Positions 1 through 7,566 of a stretch of DNA of 12,204 nt are shown piece by piece (position 1 is the stretch's first letter; every line of letters begins with the position of its first letter). Below the pieces are notes generated by a model. That model saw only the letters and a program-made list of their open reading frames with translations, searched no databases and was not told the origin of the DNA. Both the position numbers and the translations under genes were made by a program. The stretch is from an uncultured Saprospiraceae bacterium (GTDB lineage: Bacteria > Bacteroidota > Bacteroidia > Chitinophagales > Saprospiraceae): assembly GCA_937969485.1 (NCBI GenBank), contig CALBVQ010000089.1:1-12204 (forward strand), read 5' to 3'.

Positions 1-186
1 GGTCTTGGTCAACTTGTTTATACAGACGAAAGTTTTTACTCTAGATATTACTCCAATATGAACTCATATGGCATTCTACATACGGGTCATAAATTCGGTC
101 CATCAATACTTTTTATTCAGTTCGATTCATTAGAATGCTTGCACTTCTTGTTGAATCGTAGCGATAGAATCAGAAAATCGATCTAA
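1..186 (+). CDS. 3' end of an unrecognised gene (truncated by window edge)
   Basis: Frame 1 is open from the first base to a TAA at 184-186, giving 61 residues that end in RSDRIRKSI. The other two forward frames hit stops within about 60 bases, so this is the only forward frame that could continue a gene from the left. The residues are mixed polar and aromatic (several Tyr, Phe and His) with no membrane segment and no motif I recognise. An open run of 61 codons in A/T-rich DNA is mildly unusual but could be chance. The function is unknown. It could also be a decayed remnant; the upstream sequence would decide. Confidence 0.45.
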   Translation, partial: GLGQLVYTDESFYSRYYSNMNSYGILHTGHKFGPSILFIQFDSLECLHFLLNRSDRIRKSI

Positions 187-582
187 CGAAATTCAGGAAA
201 AACAGCAGGAGCAAGGGTATCAATGACTAATGATGCTAAAAATGTTAGTTAACTTATGAATTGCTTGCAATCTTATTACATTTTGGCAAAGCTTGAGAAA
301 CTAAATCTGCCCAGTTATCAAGACAAAGTTATTCCAAAAAGACTCAATTTCATATCGAATAACAGCAGTTTGTATAATTCCTTCCTGGTGGTTATTTCAC
401 CACTCCTCTATACTAGCAAATGCATAATTGCAAGAGACCTAGAACACGGAAGTAGCAAATGGAAGAAATCTACCTCACCAACAGTAGATCAAGCTTTTAT
501 GCATCACTTTATAAGGATTATTTCTAAATTTGGAGTGGTACAATGAGATGAAATCATCAAGAAAAGACCGAAACTAAGAATT
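187..582. other. Intergenic region, no convincing gene
   Basis: About 400 bases separate the left partial gene from the secreted-protein gene. A 96-codon ATG-to-stop frame exists at 256-546 (+), but its product is rich in Ser, Leu, Ile, Lys and Asn with very little Gly, resembles translated A/T-rich noncoding DNA, and matches no family I know. A candidate -7 promoter element (525-532) lies inside its 3' end, which also argues against it. A weak hairpin (TGGTG...CACCA) lies near 387-403. I see no tRNA, terminator with a T-run, or insertion-sequence end. Confidence 0.5.
525..532 (+). promoter_or_regulatory. Candidate Bacteroidota -7 promoter element for the 583 gene
   Basis: TAAATTTG fits the Bacteroidota primary sigma -7 consensus TAnnTTTG exactly. 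No good TTG or TTTG -33 element is visible about 20 nt upstream. If real, transcription would start near 539 and leave a leader of roughly 45 nt before the ATG at 583. The motif is short and common in A/T-rich DNA, so this is tentative. Confidence 0.3.
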
Positions 583-2430
583 ATGACCAAATTATTTACA
601 ACCATATTTCTACTTCTACTATTCACGCATTTGAATAGTCAGGTCTTGTCTGAACAAGAAGCCTACACTTTTGCCTCTAAATTGCATGAAGTCAAAATCT
701 TGTCTGATCGTGGACTAGATTTCATGAGAAATAAAATAGGCGAAAACAATTTTGAAAGAGATAAGAAACCGAATTGGGATAATGGATACATTGAAGTAAA
801 TTCAAACCTTTCGACCTCTCAAATATTGATCTTATTACAACAAGCATTCCTGAATGATTACTATTATCGATCGGGAATGGTCGAATACAGTACGGCGGTA
901 AGAAAATTTCAGGAGGACGGAGAACCAATGACAAAGGAAAGGTTGCAAGAATTTGAAGCTAAGCTTGATAGTATAATTCAGAATTCCCCTGGCTTTAAAA
1001 TTGAAGACAAAATCCAAGATGAAGATAACTTTCCTAACAATTCAATGCGCCTTTCAATCCCCAGCTTCTTACAAGATGCTAATGAGTATGACTTAATCAG
1101 CCATCATAGAAGTGTCATGGGTAAAACGTGCAGTAGAACTCTTCGAGAGCTACTTGATATAGGACTCATTAATAAAACAGTATTTAACGAGGTAAATTCA
1201 GAAATCAAAAAACATAAACTTCCTTTGGAAGCCTACTTAATTGCATACACCGCGGAACGAGTAATCTTTTATGAAGACTTCAAAGAAAATAAGTCAAAGG
1301 AGCTCAATTTCATAAAATCACTTAATGAAAATGGTATTATCTCGGATAGAAACCTTGAATTACTGACAAGCGGAAGCGATACTCTCCTAACGCCTTATGA
1401 TCTCATAAAATACAGTGAACGTGCAAAAGTTTTCCATGTAAAGGACTATTCGACAGATCCAGCAATTGGTTACAAAGCTATTTTTGAAGAAATAAAATCT
1501 ATTATTCCAGATTTCGAATTCAGTAGATTTAAGGTAGAAATAGAAGAAGTCAAAGAACAGTGGAGCTCCGATATGATTGAATATGAAGCTACAATCAGTT
1601 TAGAAGTAGCTGGAACAAAATATTCTAACACCTTTTTCTATGACTATCAAAAAAGAGATGTTCCTTCAGAACCTACGCTTCTGAAGATCAACAATGACAT
1701 GCACAAATCGGTCAACAAATATTTAGCTGACCAGAACTCAGATTACAGATTATACTATGCCAATAAAAAAGAAAAAGGCAAAGGAGTCTACGGAGAAAGT
1801 GAGTTTGGCCTTATTCTATTAACCGAAAAACAATTCCAGGCGTGGGGTGGTACAAGCTTGAGTTATTTTCTATTTAGAGAAAGTCATGACAATAGGTTCA
1901 ATTCAAAAAACATTAACAACATTGTAGAGACCTATAAAAAAATTGGCTTATTTAAACACCTAACTGAAGCCGAAATCAATAGTGCAAAAAACTGTGTAAA
2001 AACGTCAGAAATCCAAAATTATCAAGATATCCTACTTTGCTTCCCTAAAACAGTAATCTATTTTGATTGGGAAACTGGTAATCTAGAAAATCCTTATGAA
2101 GAACTAACATCTATGTTTGCCGATGCCTCTCGCGGAGTCTTTACACCTACCAACATTGTCGATGACTTCAAGTTAAACTGGGATAAAAAAGCAACCAACT
2201 ATTCATTCCGATTCGGTGGAAAGCTATATGAGCAGAATTTAGATATGAAGTCTGATTGGCTGGATCCGCAATTTATGGGATTGATAGAACAAGCTTTAAA
2301 AGAAAATGGAACTGGCTTAAATCTTCACTTCTGTCTAGACAATGGGCAAGCAACAGGATTTATCTTCCTAGATGATCATCAATACGAATTTTTGAAAAAG
2401 AACCAAAAAGAACTATTCCCTGAAAGGTAA
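583..2430 (+). CDS. Secreted protein of unknown function with recurring short helix-like segments (615 aa)
   Basis: I do not recognise this family. The N-terminus (MTKL, a Phe/Leu-rich core at residues 4-15, then HLNSQ) is a clear Sec signal peptide with likely cleavage near residues 19-20. There is no lipobox cysteine, so the product is probably periplasmic or exported as a soluble protein. The C-terminus ends in charged residues (KELFPER) and has no visible type IX secretion tail. After the signal the protein is hydrophilic, rich in Glu, Lys, Asn and Ser, with no further membrane segment. Four stretches look alike, each a short amphipathic helix, a Gly or Lys followed by two hydrophobic residues, then a polar turn and a second helix: residues 34-52 (KILSDRGLDF), 187-206 (GLINKTVFNE), 244-263 (GIISDRNLEL) and 447-470 (GLFKHLTEAE). 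This resembles the helix-turn-helix layout of SHOCT-type modules, but I cannot show homology. The ATG at 583 is chosen because the signal peptide begins there. It converges on the glycosyltransferase gene with only 7 nt between stops. Confidence 0.85.
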   Translation: MTKLFTTIFLLLLFTHLNSQVLSEQEAYTFASKLHEVKILSDRGLDFMRNKIGENNFERDKKPNWDNGYIEVNSNLSTSQILILLQQAFLNDYYYRSGMVEYSTAVRKFQEDGEPMTKERLQEFEAKLDSIIQNSPGFKIEDKIQDEDNFPNNSMRLSIPSFLQDANEYDLISHHRSVMGKTCSRTLRELLDIGLINKTVFNEVNSEIKKHKLPLEAYLIAYTAERVIFYEDFKENKSKELNFIKSLNENGIISDRNLELLTSGSDTLLTPYDLIKYSERAKVFHVKDYSTDPAIGYKAIFEEIKSIIPDFEFSRFKVEIEEVKEQWSSDMIEYEATISLEVAGTKYSNTFFYDYQKRDVPSEPTLLKINNDMHKSVNKYLADQNSDYRLYYANKKEKGKGVYGESEFGLILLTEKQFQAWGGTSLSYFLFRESHDNRFNSKNINNIVETYKKIGLFKHLTEAEINSAKNCVKTSEIQNYQDILLCFPKTVIYFDWETGNLENPYEELTSMFADASRGVFTPTNIVDDFKLNWDKKATNYSFRFGGKLYEQNLDMKSDWLDPQFMGLIEQALKENGTGLNLHFCLDNGQATGFIFLDDHQYEFLKKNQKELFPER

Positions 2431-2437
2431 AGAGTCA

Positions 2438-4021
2438 TTATTCTCCGGAAACCAACAGCAGAGTCTGCTGGCCTTCTCTGACACAGATTGAACCTCGTAC
2501 GACCATGTCTTTGTTCAAGTCATATCGTGCTGTATCAATGATTGTGAGTCCTGGAAAAGGCATCACTTCGTCGGATCGTCTCGTAATTAGTTGCCTTTGA
2601 TTGGCAATGTACACAGAACTAGTAAGATCTATATTAGACGCCTTGTAGATGTTTAGCGGTAGGCCTTTTTGGGTTAAACCCAAAGAAACCGCCTGTTCAC
2701 GGCAATCCACTCCCTTATCGCCTTGATAACGCTCTGGAATGAAAAAGAAATTAAAAATAATCCTCATAACCAATACCGCAGCGACAAAGGAAATCAAGCG
2801 TATAGAACGAAACTTAGAAAAGCAGATAAAAATAGCAACTAACGCTGCGACTCCCAATCCCATTTTCACAAATCGAAAAGAAATATCAACTTCCATTGTC
2901 TGATTTAATGCGATAACACAAGACAAAATAATCGCTAAAAACAAAAATTGACTTACCCTAAAAAAGATAGAATACAGATTAGTATTTTTATCGTAATGCT
3001 TCTTATGAAGATATAAAAACAGCGTAAATACCAACGGGATTAACATAAGAATATACCTAGGATATACTTCGACACTAATCCAATAAATAACTATATTCAC
3101 TAAAAAGGTCAACGTGCAGAAAAACAAAAAGGGGTGTTTCTTTATATGATGAACCGTCTTTGCCCCAAAAACATAAACCGTCATCAATGTCCAAGGTAGA
3201 AAGTGATATATATTTTCAAACGGATAGGTAACTAAATGTCTAAAAAACTGTGTATAATCATATTGCTCATGAACAGCGGTTCGACGAGTAGATTGATCTA
3301 ACAAACCTTCTAAAGTCTTACTTACATCAGCTTCTTGCAGAATGTAAAGCCCATAATAAGCACCAACGACAACAGCAAAAATTGCAATTCCTACAAAATG
3401 TGCAATTGAAAATAATCGCTTCCACTGTTTTTGAGAAACAAAATAAGCAAGTAGAGTTAAGCCTTGAAAAAGCAATGAAGGAAATCCTTTCATAAGGAAT
3501 CCAGCAGCTGTTAATAGGTAACTATAAACAAAAAGAAGGAGCCATTTCTGTTTTTGAAATAAATGAAAAATCACCATAAAACTTAAGAAGGTGACCATAG
3601 AATAAGCAATATCTATATAGCCAAGCATACTATCCCAAAATAAAATACGGCCGCATGTGACAAACATTAATCCGTTTAGGATACTATATTCTTTTGTAAA
3701 GTGCTTTTTAGAATAATAATATATTATAAAACCGAAAAGCCCTAGAAAAAAAAGATTGGGAATACGCGCACTCCATTCACTTACACCTGCAATTGCATAT
3801 GACACATAAAGGAAATAGTTATATAGAGGTGGCTTGGCCCTATATTCTTCACCATTCAATGTAGGCACAATAAAATTACCTGAAAAATCCATTTCCATGG
3901 CAACTAGAGTCCGAATAGCCTCATCGTCATTGAGTGGCATCATACCTAGGTTGATAAGGAATGCAGGCAAGATCAGTAAAGCTATCACCACGTACCAAAA
4001 CTCTTTTTTCGAAGGGTGCAT
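2438..4021 (-). CDS. ArnT/PMT-like membrane glycosyltransferase (GT39/GT83 type, 527 aa)
   Basis: This is a multi-spanning inner-membrane glycosyltransferase of the GT-C fold, which transfers a sugar from a polyprenyl-phosphate carrier to an acceptor on the periplasmic face. The first membrane helix (about residues 9-29) is followed at once by the acidic motif NDDEA (31-35), the position of the catalytic Asp in ArnT and PMT enzymes. Next comes the loop with VPTLNGEEYRAKPPLYNY (52-69), whose KPPL is a hallmark of this family. Roughly ten further hydrophobic helices reach to about residue 425, and a small soluble C-terminal part follows. The length is normal for ArnT-like proteins. The ATG at 4021 shares its first A with the TAA of the upstream M16 gene (TAATG), so the two are very probably translated together. 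Sugar and acceptor cannot be read from the sequence; lipid A modification, protein O-glycosylation and glycolipid synthesis are all possible, so no gene symbol is given. Confidence 0.88.
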   Translation of the reverse strand: MHPSKKEFWYVVIALLILPAFLINLGMMPLNDDEAIRTLVAMEMDFSGNFIVPTLNGEEYRAKPPLYNYFLYVSYAIAGVSEWSARIPNLFFLGLFGFIIYYYSKKHFTKEYSILNGLMFVTCGRILFWDSMLGYIDIAYSMVTFLSFMVIFHLFQKQKWLLLFVYSYLLTAAGFLMKGFPSLLFQGLTLLAYFVSQKQWKRLFSIAHFVGIAIFAVVVGAYYGLYILQEADVSKTLEGLLDQSTRRTAVHEQYDYTQFFRHLVTYPFENIYHFLPWTLMTVYVFGAKTVHHIKKHPFLFFCTLTFLVNIVIYWISVEVYPRYILMLIPLVFTLFLYLHKKHYDKNTNLYSIFFRVSQFLFLAIILSCVIALNQTMEVDISFRFVKMGLGVAALVAIFICFSKFRSIRLISFVAAVLVMRIIFNFFFIPERYQGDKGVDCREQAVSLGLTQKGLPLNIYKASNIDLTSSVYIANQRQLITRRSDEVMPFPGLTIIDTARYDLNKDMVVRGSICVREGQQTLLLVSGE

Positions 4022-5262
4022 TACATATTCTTTACGTACCTTATTTCAGTACAATTCTCTTTTACAAATAACTTCTCAGCATATGCCTTTAGATCAGCAG
4101 CTGTAATTGATGCGTAGGCACTTATCTGTGTATTGATAAGTTCTGTATCACCTATGTAAGTATAATAGCACAAATTTATCGCTTTATTTAGCGGATTAAT
4201 CTCGCTATAAACTTGTGCCGATTCAATCTTATTAATCAATTTAGTGACGACTTGTTCACTAATTTCCTCCTGCTTCAACTTATCCAGTTGTTCCCATATT
4301 TTGGCGTAAGCCACGTCAGTATCTCTATCTTGATTAATCTTAGCTTCAATCATAAACAAACCTGGATCAATTGTTCCTGAAATATAAGCGTCAATTGTGG
4401 TGAAATAATCAGTCCCCTTATACAAATTCGTATGAAACCTCGACGATCTCCCATTCGCCAAAATATCGCTTAGCAGATCTGCTTTGTAGTAATCTTTGTG
4501 ATTCCGCTCACACATTCTAAAACCTAGATACAGAGCATCTGCTGGCACGTCGGAGTTCAAGACTCTTTTTCTGTACTCTTGCTGTGGTTCTTCCTTGGGA
4601 ATTTCCTCTTTTATCGAAGAATCAGGCGCTCCTTCAGTAGGAAAATAACGAGTAATGAGGTCCACAATTTCTTGTATTTCAATATCACCCACAACAGATA
4701 TGATTGCATTGGAAGGTTGATAAAAACGTTGATAGAACTCCCTAACATCTTGCAATGAAGCCTTCTCAACATGCGAAATATCCTTCCCTATTGTCGGCCA
4801 ATTGTAGCTGTGAAAACGATAGACTTCCTCGCTCATTCTGTGCCACATATCACCGTAAGGCTGGTTCAGACAAGTCTCCTTAAACTCTTCAACAACAACT
4901 TTTTTCTGGATATCTAGATTTTCTTGATCAACATTCAACATCGTCATCCGATCAGATTCGAGCCAAAGGACGGTTTCTAGATTCTCTTTCGGGACTACAT
5001 TATAAAAATTGGTCATATCGCTATTCGTAAAGGCATTATTTTCGCCTCCAGCCATCTGGATAGGAACATCGAAATCGTCCACATTAGCACTTCCACTAAA
5101 CATGAGATGCTCAAAAAGATGAGCAAAGCCAGTTCTTGAACTTGATTCATCCCTAGACCCAACGCCATAAAGGATATTCACAGCCACCATAGGTGTAGTC
5201 TTATCCTGATGGACAATCAATTTTAATCCGTTGGAAAAATCAATCTTCGAATATTCGATCAT
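4021..5262 (-). CDS. M16 family zinc metallopeptidase (413 aa)
   Basis: The inverted zinc motif HxxEH is present as HLFEH (His48, Glu51, His52), and the third ligand is expected in KKVVVEEFKE (Glu125 or Glu126), at the usual spacing. These predict an active inverzincin cleaving peptides or small unfolded proteins. The family order is intact: N-terminal strand with NGLKLIVHQD (11-20), active-site helix, AGGENNAFTN (71-80) typical of M16B, then the NGRSSRFHTNLY region of the second subdomain. At about 413 residues it is a single M16 unit that would work as a dimer or with a partner; no second inactive M16 gene lies next to it, although such pairs are common. I see no signal peptide, so a cytoplasmic location is likely. 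It is the first gene of a leftward unit with the glycosyltransferase. A strong -7-like element abuts the ATG, suggesting a leaderless or very short-leader transcript. The substrate is unknown. Confidence 0.93.
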   Translation of the reverse strand: MIEYSKIDFSNGLKLIVHQDKTTPMVAVNILYGVGSRDESSSRTGFAHLFEHLMFSGSANVDDFDVPIQMAGGENNAFTNSDMTNFYNVVPKENLETVLWLESDRMTMLNVDQENLDIQKKVVVEEFKETCLNQPYGDMWHRMSEEVYRFHSYNWPTIGKDISHVEKASLQDVREFYQRFYQPSNAIISVVGDIEIQEIVDLITRYFPTEGAPDSSIKEEIPKEEPQQEYRKRVLNSDVPADALYLGFRMCERNHKDYYKADLLSDILANGRSSRFHTNLYKGTDYFTTIDAYISGTIDPGLFMIEAKINQDRDTDVAYAKIWEQLDKLKQEEISEQVVTKLINKIESAQVYSEINPLNKAINLCYYTYIGDTELINTQISAYASITAADLKAYAEKLFVKENCTEIRYVKNM

Positions 5263-5266
5263 AAGG

Positions 5267-5274
5267 CAAAGGTA
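5267..5274 (-). promoter_or_regulatory. Candidate -7 promoter element just before the M16 start
   Basis: On the minus strand the sequence reads TACCTTTGCCTT directly before the ATG. TACCTTTG matches the Bacteroidota TAnnTTTG consensus exactly, with only 4 nt between its last G and the start codon. A transcript initiating at the usual distance would begin at or next to the ATG, so the mRNA could be leaderless. No convincing TTTG -33 element is seen 19-21 nt upstream, which keeps this tentative. Confidence 0.42.
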
Positions 5275-5379
5275 GTATAATTCATAGTGGATTTACATAC
5301 TGTGCGAACAAGGTTTAAGTACAATGAAATTAAGAAAAAAAAATTCATATTAAAGTATTATATATTAGTAGAATCGCAA

Positions 5380-5387
5380 TATCTTCG
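5380..5387 (+). promoter_or_regulatory. Candidate -7 promoter element for metG-lnt
   Basis: TATCTTCG differs from the TAnnTTTG consensus at one position and ends 16 nt before the metG ATG, so transcription would start near 5393 with a leader of roughly 10 nt. No clear -33 element is visible in the A/T-rich stretch before it (5330-5370). It faces away from the candidate M16 promoter in the same 141-nt divergent intergenic region. Confidence 0.3.
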
Positions 5388-5403
5388 CCGCTGATTTAAT
5401 CCT

Positions 5404-7566
5404 ATGAGACAATTCGATCGCATCCTTATTACTTCTGCCCTTCCGTACGCGAACGGGCCCTTACACATAGGGCATTTGGCAGGTGCTTATTTATCGGCAG
5501 ATATTTATGCCCGATTTAATCGTATGATGGAGAAGGAGGTACTTTTTGTTTGTGGAAGTGACGAAAATGGTGCGGCGATTACAATTCGTGCGAAAAAAGA
5601 TGGGATTGAACCTCAACGGATCGTAAATAAATATCACGAACAATTTAAGGAAACATTCAAACAGGTAGGAGTAAGTTTCGACGTTTATCATCGTACTTCT
5701 TCTAAATTGCACCATGAAACTGCGCAAGATTTTTTCCGTGATTTACATCAAAAGGGTGAGTTCATAGAGAAAGAGACTGAGCAGTACTTCGACGCGACTG
5801 CTAATCAGTTTCTAGCAGACCGATATATTGTTGGTGAATGCCCAAAGTGTGGACATGACGAAGCATATGGTGATCAATGTGAAAATTGTGGATCGAGTTT
5901 AAGCCCCACAGAACTGATTAATCCCAAATCCACAATCTCAGGAGGAATACCCCAACTTAAAAAAACAACTCATTGGTATTTGCCATTGGACAAGTACGAA
6001 GAGTGGTTAAAAGAGTGGGTAAATACGGGTAAAGTAGATGGAGAGCAAATGCATTATCCGGAAGATTGGAAGAATCACGTAGTCGGACAATGTAAATCAT
6101 GGATTGAAGGAGGACTAAATCCTCGGTCAATGACGCGAGATTTAAACTGGGGTGTTGATGTACCACAAGAAATCGAGGGCTCTGCAGGAAAAAAATTATA
6201 TGTGTGGCTTGATGCGCCTATAGGTTATATCTCAGCTACCAAGCAATGGGCTTCAGAAAACGATAAAGAATGGGAACCTTACTGGCAAGATAACAAGACC
6301 AAGCTGGTTCACTTTATAGGGAAAGATAACATTGTTTTTCACTGTATCATTTTCCCAGCGATTTTAAAGGCTCATGGCAAATACATATTGCCAGAGAACG
6401 TTCCCGCGAACCAATTCATGAATCTTGAAGGCAGAAAGATTTCTACTTCCAAGAATTATGCAGTATGGGTTCATGAGTTTCTACAAGATTTCCCTGATCG
6501 TCAGGATGAATTGAGATATTATATGATCAAGTCCATGCCTGAGCAAAAAGATAGTGAGTTTACTTGGAAAGGGTTTCAAGATGCCAACAACAACGAGCTG
6601 GTTAATAACCTTGCCAACTTTGTGAATAGGGTTATCGTGTTAAGCAATAAATACTATGAAGGCGTAATACCGGAATTTGACATGGACATGGAATTCGAGT
6701 CACCTGGCGATGATGGCTTGCCTGGATTTCATGACGGTGAGCTGTTAGCTCTCTTTGACATGTTACATGAACTTTCGCAATACATACGAGAATATAATTT
6801 CCGTGAAGCCTTAAAAATAGTTATGGCTATTTCTTCAAGGGGAAATTCATTATTGCAGTTTAACGAGCCGTGGAAACTAGTAAAAGATGAGGCAAATGCC
6901 GATCTAGTTAAAACGATTATGAATTTGGCATTACAATATGTAGCTGCCATTCGAATCGCATGTCGACCATTTTTACCATTTACGAGTGACAAGCTTAGCG
7001 AATTACTAGGATTGCCTGAAATCGAAGAAAAAGATGAATTTCTGATTATGCAAGATAACTTAGCAGAGGGCTTTCCTTTGCTAGAGGCTGGGCACAAAAT
7101 TGGTCAAGCATTTCATTTATTTTCGAGACTGGATGATAAGGCAATAGAAGGTCAACTTGAAAAGTTGAAAGAAATGTCTTTTGGTGAGGATACTCCAAAA
7201 GCTAGCAAGAAGAAACAAAATCCAGCTACTACTGCAGCTACCACTATAGGATTTGAAGACTTTACGAAGCTCGATTTACGAACGGCTACAATCATGTCTG
7301 CCGAAAAAGTTAAGAAAGCAGATAAGTTGCTAAAATTAGAACTAGATCTAGGTGTTGAGAAGAGAACTGTGGTAAGCGGAATCGCTGAACATTATACAGT
7401 AGATGAAGTTATTGGTAAACAAGTGAGTATGATCACTAATCTTGAACCTAGAAAAATAAGAGGGGTATTATCCCAAGGCATGATTCTGATGGCTGAGAAC
7501 GAAGAGGGCAAGCTGTGTTTTGTGAGTCCTGAAAAAACATGGGACAATGGATCACTTATCCGTTAG
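5404..7566 (+). CDS. metG: Methionyl-tRNA synthetase with fused C-terminal tRNA-binding domain (720 aa)
   Basis: The enzyme charges tRNA-Met and initiator tRNA with methionine in the cytoplasm, using ATP. The class I signature is HIGH at residues 21-24 (PYANGPLHIGHLAGAY). The zinc knuckle of the connective peptide has two CxxC pairs, Cys146/Cys149 and Cys159/Cys162, as in the E. coli-type enzyme. The methionine-pocket stretch WLDAPIGY begins at Trp268, followed by HFIGKDN (303-309). The KMSKS loop appears as KISTS (345-349), a variant common in MetRS. An anticodon-binding helical domain follows, then a Lys/Ala/Thr-rich linker near residues 600-616 and a Trbp111-type OB-fold domain (617-720, starting FEDFTKLDLRTATI) that aids dimerisation and tRNA binding. 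The length and domain order are complete. The ATG at 5404 is right because the HIGH motif lies at the normal distance from it. The stop lies inside lnt, so the two genes are probably co-transcribed. Confidence 0.98.
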   Translation: MRQFDRILITSALPYANGPLHIGHLAGAYLSADIYARFNRMMEKEVLFVCGSDENGAAITIRAKKDGIEPQRIVNKYHEQFKETFKQVGVSFDVYHRTSSKLHHETAQDFFRDLHQKGEFIEKETEQYFDATANQFLADRYIVGECPKCGHDEAYGDQCENCGSSLSPTELINPKSTISGGIPQLKKTTHWYLPLDKYEEWLKEWVNTGKVDGEQMHYPEDWKNHVVGQCKSWIEGGLNPRSMTRDLNWGVDVPQEIEGSAGKKLYVWLDAPIGYISATKQWASENDKEWEPYWQDNKTKLVHFIGKDNIVFHCIIFPAILKAHGKYILPENVPANQFMNLEGRKISTSKNYAVWVHEFLQDFPDRQDELRYYMIKSMPEQKDSEFTWKGFQDANNNELVNNLANFVNRVIVLSNKYYEGVIPEFDMDMEFESPGDDGLPGFHDGELLALFDMLHELSQYIREYNFREALKIVMAISSRGNSLLQFNEPWKLVKDEANADLVKTIMNLALQYVAAIRIACRPFLPFTSDKLSELLGLPEIEEKDEFLIMQDNLAEGFPLLEAGHKIGQAFHLFSRLDDKAIEGQLEKLKEMSFGEDTPKASKKKQNPATTAATTIGFEDFTKLDLRTATIMSAEKVKKADKLLKLELDLGVEKRTVVSGIAEHYTVDEVIGKQVSMITNLEPRKIRGVLSQGMILMAENEEGKLCFVSPEKTWDNGSLIR

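Noticed and set aside
256..546. 96-codon forward frame upstream of the secreted-protein gene
   Set aside because: Its composition looks like translated A/T-rich spacer, it has no motif or recognisable family, and a candidate promoter lies inside its 3' end.
6729..7097. 122-codon minus-strand frame inside metG
   Set aside because: It lies wholly within the coding sequence of a clearly recognised gene and is an antisense shadow.
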